Positions 7,689 to 17,153 of a stretch of 64,000 bases of DNA are shown here, one piece after another. Below the pieces are notes generated by a model. The model was not told the origin of the DNA. It did not search any database and saw only the letters and a program-made list of their open reading frames with translations. Numbering within the stretch: the stretch's first letter is position 1; each line of letters begins with the position of its first letter. The stretch is taken from assembly GCA_964385715.1 (NCBI GenBank), contig CAYLRE010000001.1, positions 1-64,000 of the forward strand, given 5' to 3'. This DNA is from MB-PLM-2 sp964385715. Lineage in GTDB: Bacteria; Planctomycetota; Planctomycetia; Pirellulales; UBA7805. The translations under genes and the position numbers were made by a program.

Positions 7689-9353
7689 CTACGAGGCCGG
7701 AGTTTTGACCGTGCGACCTGCCTGATCGACACACTCGATGACCGATTCCTCGGGCATCATGCCTTCTTCGCTGACGACGGTTATCGAGACCTCTGCCTCA
7801 TCCTCCAACCGGGAAAGCTCGCGGCGTTTCTGGTTGTTGAGGTAGGTGGCGACCTCGTCGTTGACCGTGACCGTTATACGATCGACTTTTTCGGTCTGAT
7901 TCGCCCGCAAAAGATTGCGAATTACTTCGATCGCCATACTCGACGGAGTCTTTACCAGACCAGTTCCGGCACAGCAGGGACAATCGCGATAGACGCTCCG
8001 CTTTAGGCTGGGGCGAATTCGCTGCCGGGTCATTTCGATCAGACCAAAGGGGCTCGTCCGCAAAATCTTGGTACGAGCCCGATCTCGCTTGACCGCATCA
8101 CGTAGAGTACGCTCGACGCCGCGACGATGCTTTTCCTTCCGCATGTCGATGAAGTCGTTGACGACCACGCCGCCTAGATCGCGGAGTCGTAGCTGTCGGG
8201 CAATCTCTTTGGCGGCCAACTGATTGACCTGAAACGCGGTTTCTTCGGCCGAATCATCGACGCGGAAGTTACCACTGTTGACGTCAATCGCGACCAGGGC
8301 TTCGGTCGAGTCGATCACGATCGAACCGCCTCGCTTGAGCGGCACCTCGCGCATGTGAATCTTGGCGATCTCCTGCTCCAGCTGGAACTTGTGGAACAGC
8401 GGTTCCTTGCCGTCGTACAGCTGCAAGCGGCCGACGTGCCGGGGCATCACCATCTGCAAGAAATCTTTGGCCCGTTCGTACGCCTGCGGCTCGTCGATAT
8501 GAATCGAGTCGACCTCGCTGGAAAAGATATCGCGAATGGTGCGGATGATCAGATCGCTTTCTTCGTAGATCGTTTCCGGACCGCTGCCTTTCTTGATGCG
8601 GCGGACGATCACCTTCCAGAGCCGCAACAGGTACGCCATATCGCGCGAAAGCTCACGCTTGGTGCGGCCAGCACCGGCGGTACGAATAATGAAGCCCAAG
8701 CCCTTGGGCGGATTCAGCTCCAACAACACATCTCGCAGGCGACGACGGTCATCGTCGTCTTCGATCTTTCGAGAAACCCCGACGCGACCGAGTGCCGGCA
8801 TCAACACCAGATAGCGGCCCGGGATGCTGATGTAGGTGGAGAGGGTCGGTCCCTTGGTACCGATGCCTTCCTTGATCACCTGGACAAGCACCTCATCGCC
8901 TCGGCGGAGGATTTCCTGGATTGGCGGTTTGACACGGGGACGCGCTCCCGGACGCGGCGGTCGTTGGCCGCGACGACGCTGGCCCGATCGACCATTGCCG
9001 TTACCGTTGCCATTCTCGCCACCCTCGGCGTCCCCTTCAGATTCTTCATTGCCCGAGCGTCCGCGACGCGAGTCTCCTCGCTCGATCGGCTTGTTGGGAT
9101 CGTAACCACCCTGGCGATAGTATTGCGGTTCAATGTCGCTGATGTGCAAGAAGCCGTTGCGCCCGACCCCGAAGTCGACGAACGCGGCCTGAATGCTCGG
9201 CTCGAGGTTGACGACGACGCCCTTGTAGACATTGCCGACGTAGTTGTCCTGATCGGTACGTTCGACGTAGAGCTCTTCCAAGACTCCGTCTTCAACGATG
9301 GCAATCCGCGATTCCTCGGGCTGCCGAACGTTGATTAGCATTTCCTGTTTCAT
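7689..9353 (-). CDS. rng: Ribonuclease E/G family endoribonuclease
   Basis: A 554-residue single-strand endoribonuclease. After MLINVRQPEESRIAIVEDG comes an S1-type RNA-binding domain (VGNVYKG, QAAFVDFGVGRNGFLH). A roughly 50-residue Gly/Arg/Asn/Glu-rich insert interrupts it near residues 95-145, and the domain then resumes at EVLVQVIKEGIGTKGP. Catalytic aspartates lie in VAIDVNSGNF and VVNDFIDM; CPCCAGTG is the Zn-link. It lacks the long C-terminal scaffold of E. coli RNase E, so it is RNase G-length. Its ATG overlaps the stop of the upstream gene (ATGA), indicating translational coupling. Confidence 0.92.
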   Translation of the reverse strand: MKQEMLINVRQPEESRIAIVEDGVLEELYVERTDQDNYVGNVYKGVVVNLEPSIQAAFVDFGVGRNGFLHISDIEPQYYRQGGYDPNKPIERGDSRRGRSGNEESEGDAEGGENGNGNGNGRSGQRRRGQRPPRPGARPRVKPPIQEILRRGDEVLVQVIKEGIGTKGPTLSTYISIPGRYLVLMPALGRVGVSRKIEDDDDRRRLRDVLLELNPPKGLGFIIRTAGAGRTKRELSRDMAYLLRLWKVIVRRIKKGSGPETIYEESDLIIRTIRDIFSSEVDSIHIDEPQAYERAKDFLQMVMPRHVGRLQLYDGKEPLFHKFQLEQEIAKIHMREVPLKRGGSIVIDSTEALVAIDVNSGNFRVDDSAEETAFQVNQLAAKEIARQLRLRDLGGVVVNDFIDMRKEKHRRGVERTLRDAVKRDRARTKILRTSPFGLIEMTRQRIRPSLKRSVYRDCPCCAGTGLVKTPSSMAIEVIRNLLRANQTEKVDRITVTVNDEVATYLNNQKRRELSRLEDEAEVSITVVSEEGMMPEESVIECVDQAGRTVKTPAS

Positions 9354-9994
9354 GTTGTAACTTTCTCGTTGTGTAAGCTCACGGCGGTGCGTCTCAGCAA
9401 GCTTCCATCGCGCTCCAGTTCGGCAAGTCCCAGAACCACCAGAATCTCGCGGGGCCGCACCGACGCATCGCGCGTCGTGCGAAGCTGCATTTGCAGTCCC
9501 TGTTCGGTCAATTCCAGTCGTTCCACGTCGCGCCTTATGTCAACCGGTTCGGTTCGCTTTTCGCGATCGACAAAATGCGACGTCTCTGCCATGAACTCGA
9601 CGATCGCCGCCTCCGCAGAGTCGCGACGATCCGCCGGCACGGGAAACTCAAATAGGACGCTCTCCACCTGTGCTTTCTTGCTACCCTCTGGCATCTTCTC
9701 CACCGAATGGAAAACAAGCCCGGGCACGGTATGTTCGTTTAAGGTCGCCAACAATTCGGCGGCCTCTGTCTCGGCGGCCAGTTCCAATTCCATCACCTCG
9801 TCGTTCGAGGCGATGCCAACGGCCAGGGCCAAAGGAAAGCTCATCCGTGGTTTAGGATGAAATCCTTCGGTCATACTCAATTTCAAATCCGCTCGCCGGA
9901 AGAGTCGCTCCATGACACGCAGCAAATCTCGATGTCCGATCCAGCGGAGATCGTCCCGCTTGGCAAATCGAATTCTCATTCGCTGTCGAATCAT
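9350..9994 (-). CDS. TIGR03936-type radical-SAM-associated protein
   Basis: A 214-residue protein opening RMRIRFAKRDDLRWIGHRD and containing MTEGFHPKPRMSFPLALAVG. Both are signatures of the TIGR03936/DUF2344 family, which occurs fused or adjacent to a radical-SAM protein and next to RNase E/G genes. The function is not established; a role in RNA modification is often supposed. It overlaps the RNase gene by four bases at its 3' end. The radical-SAM partner gene is not upstream in this window, since a ptsI gene lies there instead. Confidence 0.82.
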   Translation of the reverse strand: MIRQRMRIRFAKRDDLRWIGHRDLLRVMERLFRRADLKLSMTEGFHPKPRMSFPLALAVGIASNDEVMELELAAETEAAELLATLNEHTVPGLVFHSVEKMPEGSKKAQVESVLFEFPVPADRRDSAEAAIVEFMAETSHFVDREKRTEPVDIRRDVERLELTEQGLQMQLRTTRDASVRPREILVVLGLAELERDGSLLRRTAVSLHNEKVTT

Positions 9995-10038
9995 ATCGAT
10001 AACTCTTCACCGCGATTTCGTTCCTGAGCCGCCATCTG

Positions 10039-11781
10039 CTATGGCACCAGCTCCGGAACCAAACGACGCAATTCTTCTTTCAAATAAACCTTAATTTGGC
10101 GGGAGTTCTCCAGCGTCAATGCACGCTGAGCCACCGCCTCGCACTGCTCAATTCCAACACTGCGAACTGTTTTCTTAAGTTCCAAAATCACGCCCGGCGG
10201 CACGCTGAACTGACGCAGTCCCAGCCCCAGGAGCAACATCGTGTAGAGGGGATTGCCGCTCATCTGGCCGCACAACGACACCGGCACCGAGGCGCCTTCA
10301 GCAGCTCTCATCACCATATCGATTTGACGAATCACCGCTGGATCGGCCGCCGTATAGAGGTCGGCAACGTCTTTATTGCCACGATCGACGGCCAACGTGT
10401 ACTGCGTTAAGTCGTTCGTTCCAATGCTCAAGAAGTCGACTTCATCGACAAATCGATCGAGCATGAACACCACCGATGGCACTTCCACCATCATGCCAAC
10501 CGCCACGTCACGTTTGAATGGAACGCCGCTTTCCTCGAGATCCTCCATCACTTCGGAAAGGACCATCTTCGCCTGGCGTAATTCCATGAGCGTGCAGATC
10601 AACGGGAACATGATCTTCACGTTGCCCAAAACACTGGCTCGCAAGATCGCACGCAGCTGAATACGGAACAGCGACAGGTTTCGCAAGGAAAGGCGAATAC
10701 TCCGCAGACCGAGCACCGGATTTCGTTCATCGTCTGGCCTGGGTAGGTGGGCCATCTTATCGGCACCCAGATCCAGCGTACGAATGCAGACAGGCCGTTC
10801 TCCCATCGCCTGAATCACGCTGGCGTAGGCCTCGTAATGCACCTCTTCGGTCGGCTCTGCTTCGGCGCCAAGATACAGAAACTCCGTTCGATAGAGACCA
10901 ATGCCATCGCTACCAGAGGCGGTACAAAGATCGACCTCGCCGGGGAATTCGATGTTGCCCGTGATGTCGACCTTTACTCCGTCCGTCGTCTCGGCCGGTA
11001 AGTCTGCGAGCGGCGCCAGTCGCTTGGCCAGCGAGCGATGCTCTTCCGCTTCGTGGCGATAACGGGCTAGTGTTTCTTCGTCGGGCTCGATGATGATCGT
11101 GCCCATGTCGCCATCGATGATCACGACATCGCCACCGGAAACGTCGGTCAGGAAGGGCCCCACACCAACGACCGCTGGAATTTGCAGACCCTCGGCGACG
11201 ATCGCCGTATGGCTACCTGGGCCGCCGATTTCCGTACCAAAACCAAGCACGAATTCACGGTCCAAATTGGCGGTTTCGCTGGGCGTCAGGTCGTGGCCCA
11301 AGATGATCACGGGCGACGTTAGCTTCGAGAGTCCTTCGCGACGCTGCCCCAGCAGGTGACGCAGCAGACGCTTTTCGATGTCGAAAATGTCGCTGACCCG
11401 CTGGGCAACGAACGTGGCATCGAGAGAGCGAAAGACCTTGGCGTAGCGACGCAGCGTACGGCTCACGGCGTATTCGGGCGAATATCGTCGTTCGCGAACG
11501 AGCTGTTCGACCTCACCATGCAAGCGAGGGTCACGGAGCATCTGTAAGTGAGCCTGAAAGATGCCGCCGTAGTGTTCGCCGAGCTCAAGAGAAATGGCAT
11601 CGCGGTTCTTGGCGATTTCCTCGCCAGCCGCTTCCACGGCGGAACTTAGCCTGGCAAGCTCAGATTCGACTTCATCGCGCGCAACGAACCGTTGCGGAAT
11701 GCGAAAGCCTTCCTGATCCAGGACAAGCGCCTCGGCGATGGCGACGCCGGACGAGACCGCGATACCTTCTAATTTTTGCAT
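10039..11781 (-). CDS. ptsI: PTS enzyme I (phosphoenolpyruvate-protein phosphotransferase)
   Basis: A 580-residue enzyme I, transferring phosphate from PEP to HPr. The N-terminal helical and swivel domains carry the active-site histidine in GGPGSHTAIVAEGLQIP. The C-terminal PEP-binding barrel shows GIGLYRTEFLYL, RTLDLGADK, NPVLGLRSIR, FLSIGTNDLTQYTLAVDR and the terminal Cys loop (SVPVSLCGQMSGNP). There is no GAF domain, so this is PtsI-type, not PtsP. It lies downstream of ptsH and ptsN on the same strand, with no sugar permease gene, consistent with a regulatory role. Confidence 0.94.
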   Translation of the reverse strand: MQKLEGIAVSSGVAIAEALVLDQEGFRIPQRFVARDEVESELARLSSAVEAAGEEIAKNRDAISLELGEHYGGIFQAHLQMLRDPRLHGEVEQLVRERRYSPEYAVSRTLRRYAKVFRSLDATFVAQRVSDIFDIEKRLLRHLLGQRREGLSKLTSPVIILGHDLTPSETANLDREFVLGFGTEIGGPGSHTAIVAEGLQIPAVVGVGPFLTDVSGGDVVIIDGDMGTIIIEPDEETLARYRHEAEEHRSLAKRLAPLADLPAETTDGVKVDITGNIEFPGEVDLCTASGSDGIGLYRTEFLYLGAEAEPTEEVHYEAYASVIQAMGERPVCIRTLDLGADKMAHLPRPDDERNPVLGLRSIRLSLRNLSLFRIQLRAILRASVLGNVKIMFPLICTLMELRQAKMVLSEVMEDLEESGVPFKRDVAVGMMVEVPSVVFMLDRFVDEVDFLSIGTNDLTQYTLAVDRGNKDVADLYTAADPAVIRQIDMVMRAAEGASVPVSLCGQMSGNPLYTMLLLGLGLRQFSVPPGVILELKKTVRSVGIEQCEAVAQRALTLENSRQIKVYLKEELRRLVPELVP

Positions 11782-12009
11782 ACCACGCCTTTACGGCGCC
11801 GCACAGCGCGAAACAACACGTCACGATTACGCCCGCAGGCGATTCCAATCGCGACGGCGCTTCGTCACTCCCGTGGTTCCACGTCCGCTCTCTCTAAAGT
11901 GAGCAACGCGGTTCCATGAGCGGAGCCGAGCGCTGTCGGCAAACATCTTTCCGGATCGCCTCAAGGCGCGTTTCATCGCGCCGAGCTTGCCGGGTTGTTT
12001 GCCGGTGGT

Positions 12010-12303
12010 TTAACTTTCAACTGTTTCGTCCGTGGCAAACTGGCTTTCGACCAGCTTGACCAACTCTTCCAGTGCCAGTTCGGCATCGCTGCCGACGGTT
12101 TCGATCTCCAACTCGGTGCCTTTTACCGCGGCGAGTGTGATGAGATCGAAGATACTCTTGCCATTGATCCGTTGGTTATCCTTGATCAAGGTAACTTCGG
12201 ATTCGAATCGCGACGCACATTGCACGAACATGTCGGCGGGCCGCATATGCAACCCTTGTTCGTTCTGCACAATCACAATTCGACTGGCTCGCTGTTGACT
12301 CAT
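12010..12303 (-). CDS. ptsH: PTS phosphocarrier protein HPr
   Basis: A 97-residue HPr. The phosphorylated histidine lies in NEQGLHMRPADMF. The regulatory serine region INGKSIFDLITLAA is also present, so HPr(Ser) kinase regulation is possible but not shown. The C-terminus is slightly longer than in E. coli (85 residues) and acidic. It passes phosphate from enzyme I (next downstream) to the EIIA encoded just upstream. No EIIBC gene is seen. Confidence 0.95.
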   Translation of the reverse strand: MSQQRASRIVIVQNEQGLHMRPADMFVQCASRFESEVTLIKDNQRINGKSIFDLITLAAVKGTELEIETVGSDAELALEELVKLVESQFATDETVES

Positions 12304-12439
12304 ATCGTTTTGCTCGGTGCCCTCGCAGCAAAGCCACCGGACGGGAAATCTCTACGCGGGCTATCAAGACGGAAAAAAGCCGTGTCGGGGGCGGAAACCC
12401 TGTCGCTGACGAACGATTCGCCGGCGCGAGATCCGATCG

Positions 12440-12916
12440 CTATGACACAAACTGGTTATTGTCCGCCTCAACCAGCAACTGCCAAATGTCTTCCGTCGTC
12501 TTCGACTGCTTGAGGAAACGACAGAACGTGTCGTCTCGCAGCTGGCGCGAAATGTTTTCGAGAGCACGCAAGTGATCGCCGGGGCGATCGGGGGGCGAAA
12601 TCAGCAGGAAGAACAATTGCACTTTCTCGCCATCGAGGCTCTCGAAATCGAGCCCTTCAGGGCTGACGGCCACTGTTCCGACCAACTTATCGACACTCGG
12701 GTGCTTGGTATGCGGAACGGCCACGCCGCGTCCGATGCCCGTGCTACCCAACTCTTCGCGGCGAAGAATCGCTTTCACAATGCTTTCGAGTTCGCTTTCC
12801 TCGATCGCACCAGTGGCGGCCAAAGCGCCTGCCATTTCGCGAATCACGCCTTCTTTATCCTCTGCGGTGAGTTCGGCACGAATCGAATCGCCGTGAATAA
12901 AGTCCGCAAATTTCAT
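12440..12916 (-). CDS. ptsN: PTS EIIA, nitrogen/fructose type (PtsN-like)
   Basis: A 158-residue EIIA of the fructose/mannitol/Ntr superfamily. The phosphorylated His lies in GRGVAVPHTKHPSVDKLVG. LFFLLISPPDRPGDHLRALE is the typical core and RFLKQSKTTEDIW the C-terminus. Start ATG 12916 was chosen from the family N-terminus (MKFADFIHGDSI); the reading frame is open further upstream, but a GAAAGGAAGAG Shine-Dalgarno lies just before this ATG. Free-standing EIIA of this type is regulatory, controlling potassium, nitrogen or stress responses in other bacteria. The neighbouring hpf gene repeats the rpoN-hpf-ptsN order seen in proteobacteria, without rpoN. Confidence 0.92.
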   Translation of the reverse strand: MKFADFIHGDSIRAELTAEDKEGVIREMAGALAATGAIEESELESIVKAILRREELGSTGIGRGVAVPHTKHPSVDKLVGTVAVSPEGLDFESLDGEKVQLFFLLISPPDRPGDHLRALENISRQLRDDTFCRFLKQSKTTEDIWQLLVEADNNQFVS

Positions 12917-13151
12917 AGGACTCTTCCTTTCTCGTAATGTATCTTCGTTCGTAGCGGTGCGGAAATCGCCCGTGATGGTTTTCCAAGCCGTGGTATTCCG
13001 AGTCGCAATACCCCGGCAGGGCAGACGAGTCTCGCAACACACGGTCTACGACGTGGAGCTCTCAGCCGGTTCGGGTAAATGCGTCTGTCTCTGACGAATC
13101 ACCCTGAACGCAAGGCTCGAGAACGCGCGCCACTGGGACCAGCCACGGGAG

Positions 13152-13529
13152 CTAGTCGTCGTAGACATCGGCGTCGCCGATCTCCGCATCGGCATCGCCC
13201 GCAGGCGACATCTCTTGACCTTTACCCGACACGCGGTGCCGGTTCTGAACCTTTTCCTTGTATTTACGCAGCTGCTGTTCCAGTTTGCTAATTGCCGAAT
13301 CGAGAGAAGCGGCCAGCGTCGACTCCTGGCCGGTGGCCACAAAATCATGCTTGTGCTCGGCCGAGACACGCAGATCGACCGTGGGCGATTCTTCGTGTTC
13401 TAGATCGACCGTAACCTCAATCGAGGTTAAGCGTTCAAAGAATCGTTCCAGCTTCTCAACTTTGCTGGTAATCCTAGCCTGACTCTCGCTGCTCAAATGA
13501 CCATGGCGGGTCGAAACGTTGATCTGCAC
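13152..13529 (-). CDS. hpf: Ribosome hibernation promoting factor
   Basis: A 125-residue HPF/RaiA-type protein (MQINVSTRHGHLSSESQARI; KVEKLERFFERL; AEHKHDFVATGQ). It binds the 30S decoding region during dormancy and promotes inactive ribosome dimers or protects 70S. It is a short-form protein with an acidic C-terminal tail (GDADAEIGDADVYDD) instead of the long-form dimerisation domain. It is the first gene of the hpf-ptsN-ptsH-ptsI group. Confidence 0.9.
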   Translation of the reverse strand: MQINVSTRHGHLSSESQARITSKVEKLERFFERLTSIEVTVDLEHEESPTVDLRVSAEHKHDFVATGQESTLAASLDSAISKLEQQLRKYKEKVQNRHRVSGKGQEMSPAGDADAEIGDADVYDD

Positions 13530-13946
13530 TCGCTAAGCCTCCTGACTCGCCAAGCACCGCCGAGGACGAAAACACCGCTCTCGGGCCGCTTTAGCGTTCA
13601 CCAAACCCCATATTCTACCGCGACAGGCGGCCGGCCACAAATGGCAAAACCCCGCTCACGGAGCCGCCTGTGACGGGCTCATTCATTGTATCGCTCCCCC
13701 GCGACCGGGGTAAATGGCCAGGACAATTTTGTCCCAACCGGGGACGTTTCTGCCGCTCTAGGCCACGCTCTCTATCGGCAGTTTCACCCCACGGCAACTC
13801 AGAACTAAGCAAGTCGCAAGGCCAGATCGCCCAAAGAGCCCACACGCGCGATGCCACCTAGAACACAAAATCCCCCTCGCCTAGAGGATGTGCTACCCAC
13901 AATCACCTACTCCCCAAGGGCGACAAATGGCAAGCAGGCCCGCTCA
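13530..13946. other. Gene-free stretch upstream of hpf
   Basis: This 417-base stretch lies between the stop of the Nramp-like gene and the start of hpf, both on the minus strand. It is GC-rich with several C and G runs. The short reading frames on both strands show no recognisable protein or ribosome-binding site. It would hold the hpf promoter. I see no strong hairpin followed by a T-run for the transporter gene. Confidence 0.5.
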
Positions 13947-15548
13947 TCAGCCTGTCCCCAACAGCTTCCCCACCGTCGCCCAGACCGCCCAAGCAGCAAA
14001 GAACCCAAAGAACCCGGTCGTGGCGATCATGGTCAACTGCCGTGGGCGGCTCATGCGGATCGCCGCCGGCAGCCGTCGACGATTCAGAACCAGCAGCGCC
14101 GCGCAGTACAGGAACATCACCACGCCGTTGAGGGCAGCGGCCGCCTTCACCAGATGAAAACCGCTCACATCGCCACCTTGCCACAGCAGCAGCGCCGAGC
14201 CACCGAGGATCATCGACCACAGGGCGGCCCCGTAAATGCGGCTTTCGGTCCAGTTCGCACTGTCCCGGAGCCAGTTCACCTTGACTAGATCGGCGGTGAT
14301 TCGAGAAGTTGCGTCGAGCACGCAAAGTTCCGTCGTGAACAAGATCACGACTCCCATGACCAGGAAAAGTGTCTGGAAAGTGCCGCCTAGGTGCTGAGCC
14401 TGATGCCAGACGAACTCCAGCTTGCCGAGCTGCTCCGCCTCCGCCCCGCCTTCGATGCGGCTACCGTTCTCGTAAAACACGCTATAGGTCAGAAGCGACA
14501 ACAGCACCAAACAGATCACACACGTCATGAAGAAACTAAAGAAGTGCTCCCACGACGCCCGTCGCCACCACGACCTCCAACGAGTCAGGTTTTCCTCCGT
14601 GGCCGGGAAGTGGTAACCAACCTCGCTCTGGGCCTCGCTCTGTCCGGTGATGGGGCTCGTGATGCGACCGATGTAATGGCCCATCCCGTAGCCCTTGTCC
14701 TTGATGTAGTTGCTCTGACCCAGGTTGAGCGTGCCACCGACGCCGGCAAAGGCCAACGCCCCCAACAGCATCATGGCGTCGATCGGACTGTTCTCGCGAC
14801 TGATGTCAGGAATGCCCGCATCTCGCCACAGCCCACCCACGAGTGCCGACACCGCATCGGGTCGCACAAAATTGATCGCCAGCACCACGACCAGCGTCAG
14901 AATCAGGCCGACAAGCAACATCTGGGCCTTCTCAACCGTCTCATACACAACCGGGCCAGCGGTGAGAATGATTCCGCACAACAGCAGACTCGCGATCGCC
15001 AGTGGACCCACGTAGGGAGCCACCGCCGTCGAGCCAGCCGCGTTGGCTGCGGCCGCCTGTTCCGGCCAGAGCAGCCAGCTAAGCACCTCGGCCCCGGCGG
15101 TCGACCAGGCAGGAATGAACCAGGGCAGAATATTGCAGGCCATCAAGGTCCAGCCCCAATGCCGCGACATGCGACAGAAGCCAGTGATAGCGCTCTCACC
15201 CGTGGCCAGTGTCCAACGGGTTATCTCCATGTTGATGAAGTACTGCATCGTGACGCCGACGATGCAGGCCCAAAAGAAGATGAACCCCACGTGGAAGGTG
15301 ATCTTGGGCCAGATGATGAACTCACCACTGCCGAGAGCCAGCCCGGCTAGGATGATGCTGGGCCCAATCATCCGCCGCATCGGAACCGCCGGCGGCAAAT
15401 CGCGATACTCCATGGCCGGCAATTGCCCGGCCGGAATCACGTCGTCGGGAACCTTGGAGCTAGTAGCCGTCGAATTGGTCGCCACAGCGGCCGCCTCGGT
15501 GGCATCGTCGGGGAGAGGATTGTCTGTCGTCACGCCTGCGTCATCCAT
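13947..15548 (-). CDS. Nramp-family divalent metal transporter-like membrane protein
   Basis: About 533 residues with 11-12 predicted membrane segments. The first segment reads GPSIILAGLALGSGEFIIWP, where Nramp proteins have GPG(F/I)-x-DPGN; the acidic metal-site residue is therefore changed (GSGE). Later segments (GGTLNLGQSNYIKDKGYGMG; LFTTELCVLDATSRITAD) resemble the divergent planctomycete/actinobacterial Nramp-like group. The substrate may not be Mn2+ or Fe2+. The 90 residues before the first segment include a Thr/Ala-rich cytosolic tail. ATG 15548 (MDDAGVTTD) is preferred; an ATG at 15584 is possible. Confidence 0.8.
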   Translation of the reverse strand: MDDAGVTTDNPLPDDATEAAAVATNSTATSSKVPDDVIPAGQLPAMEYRDLPPAVPMRRMIGPSIILAGLALGSGEFIIWPKITFHVGFIFFWACIVGVTMQYFINMEITRWTLATGESAITGFCRMSRHWGWTLMACNILPWFIPAWSTAGAEVLSWLLWPEQAAAANAAGSTAVAPYVGPLAIASLLLCGIILTAGPVVYETVEKAQMLLVGLILTLVVVLAINFVRPDAVSALVGGLWRDAGIPDISRENSPIDAMMLLGALAFAGVGGTLNLGQSNYIKDKGYGMGHYIGRITSPITGQSEAQSEVGYHFPATEENLTRWRSWWRRASWEHFFSFFMTCVICLVLLSLLTYSVFYENGSRIEGGAEAEQLGKLEFVWHQAQHLGGTFQTLFLVMGVVILFTTELCVLDATSRITADLVKVNWLRDSANWTESRIYGAALWSMILGGSALLLWQGGDVSGFHLVKAAAALNGVVMFLYCAALLVLNRRRLPAAIRMSRPRQLTMIATTGFFGFFAAWAVWATVGKLLGTG

Positions 15549-15878
15549 CCTGTGAGAGCATCGTGCTTGCGCCATAATCGGCAACTACGCCACCGATAGG
15601 CACGCCGTGCAACCGCCGGAGGCACGCCGATTGTAGCCCGTCTGCGGGCAGTATCAAGAAAAAAGACGCGATTTGTGGCGGTGATTCGCAGTTCCCAACG
15701 TCCGCTCGAGACGCCAGCGGGGACCGCCGGGCACCTTCTCGTTGCCTGCCAAATCGACTACCGTGGTCGGTTTCACACCGAGTCGATTTTGGCGACGGGA
15801 CGGTGCAAAAAAAGCGCCCCGCCGCCGCTGCCCCGCCCCTCCTCCCTCGAACTGCCACCGCAAGGTGCGAACTGAATC
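15549..15878. other. Divergent promoter region between the transporter and lysA
   Basis: These 330 bases separate two divergently transcribed genes and must contain both promoters. No coding sequence is convincing. An A-run (AAAAAAAG near 15808) and C-rich blocks precede lysA. I could not pick convincing -35/-10 boxes. Confidence 0.45.
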
Positions 15879-17153
15879 ATGTCAGACGCCAACTGCTTTC
15901 CACCGCTGAGAACTGAAATCGCCGGAGTCAACATCCGCGAACTTGCCGAGATGGGTGATACCCCGGTGTTCGTCTACGACGCCGCCAAGATGCGTGAACG
16001 ACTCGCGCAGCTCGAACCTTTTGACGTTGTTCGCTACGCCCAAAAGGCCTGCTCCAACCTGGCGGTGCTCGACCTGTTGCGTCGTGGTGGTGCCGTTGTC
16101 GACGCCGTAAGTGCTGGCGAAATTCGACGAGCCTTGGCCGCTGGTTACACCACCGAAGGGGATGTGCCTCCGATCGTTTACACGGCCGACATCTTCGACG
16201 CCGAGGCTCTCGACCTGGTTGCCGAGCATGGTCTGCACGTGAACTGCGGATCCCGTGACATGCTTTCCCAACTCGCCGAGCGCGTACCGGGTGCCTCGGT
16301 GACGCTGCGGCTCAACCCCGGTTTCGGCCACGGCCACAGCCAGAAGACCAACACCGGTGGACCACAGTCGAAGCACGGTATCTGGCACGAAGAGCTGGAA
16401 GAATGCTTGCAGGTGGCGATCCATCACGGCCTCACCGTCAGCGGTCTGCACATGCACATCGGCTCCGGCACCGACATGGAACATCTCAGCCAGGTTGCCG
16501 CCGCGATGGAAGCCGCCGCACGCCAGGTCGGCCGCACGCTAACTTCGATCAGCGCCGGAGGCGGACTGCCGACGCCCTACAAGGCAGGCGACGAAGAAGT
16601 CGATGTCACCGCTTACTACGAACTGTGGAACGCCATGCGTTCACGTCTGGCCGAAGAGTTTGGTCACCCGATCAGTTTGGAGATCGAGCCGGGTCGATTC
16701 CTATCGGCCGAAGCCGGATACCTGGTCACGGAGATTCGCGCCATCAAGCAGATGGGCGAGAACACCTTCTACCTCGTCGATGCCGGTTTCAATAACCTGG
16801 CCCGTCCGATCCTTTACGGTGCCTACCACCCGATGTCGATCGTGCCAAACGATGGTGCCGCTGAGCGGACCACGCATCCCGTGATTGTCGGTGGACCACT
16901 CTGCGAGTCGGGCGACATCTTCACGCAAGAAGAAGGTGGCTTCGTCGCCTCCCGTGAGTTGCCACTGGCGTCGGTCGGCGAACTGCTGGTCATCGAGTGT
17001 GCTGGCGCCTACGGTTCTGTGATGGGCAGCAACTACAACTCGAAACCGCTGGCGGCGGAAATCTTGATTGAAGATGGAACGCCCCACGTTGTTCGTGCCC
17101 GTCAGACGTTTGAAGACATCGTCCGTGGCGAAGTGATTCCGTCGCGCGGTTGA
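15879..17153 (+). CDS. lysA: Diaminopimelate decarboxylase
   Basis: A 424-residue PLP enzyme of fold type III. It decarboxylates meso-diaminopimelate to L-lysine, the last step of the pathway. The PLP lysine lies in VVRYAQKACSN. Further motifs are VVDAVSAGEIRRAL, LRLNPGFGHGHSQKTNTGG, SKHGI, LHMHIGSGT, ISAGGGLPTPY, LEIEPGRFL, VGGPLCESGDIF and CAGAYGSVMGSNYNS. Start ATG 15879. It is followed by a strong hairpin at 17213. Planctomycetes with peptidoglycan need diaminopimelate; lysA balances its use. Confidence 0.95.
   Translation: MSDANCFPPLRTEIAGVNIRELAEMGDTPVFVYDAAKMRERLAQLEPFDVVRYAQKACSNLAVLDLLRRGGAVVDAVSAGEIRRALAAGYTTEGDVPPIVYTADIFDAEALDLVAEHGLHVNCGSRDMLSQLAERVPGASVTLRLNPGFGHGHSQKTNTGGPQSKHGIWHEELEECLQVAIHHGLTVSGLHMHIGSGTDMEHLSQVAAAMEAAARQVGRTLTSISAGGGLPTPYKAGDEEVDVTAYYELWNAMRSRLAEEFGHPISLEIEPGRFLSAEAGYLVTEIRAIKQMGENTFYLVDAGFNNLARPILYGAYHPMSIVPNDGAAERTTHPVIVGGPLCESGDIFTQEEGGFVASRELPLASVGELLVIECAGAYGSVMGSNYNSKPLAAEILIEDGTPHVVRARQTFEDIVRGEVIPSRG

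Noticed and set aside
8355..9338. 327-residue plus-strand open frame opposite RNase E/G
   Set aside because: Shadow of a well-conserved gene; no motif and no ribosome-binding site.
14391..15350. 319-residue plus-strand open frame opposite the Nramp-like gene
   Set aside because: Antisense of a multi-pass membrane protein; His/Arg/Gln-rich with no domain.
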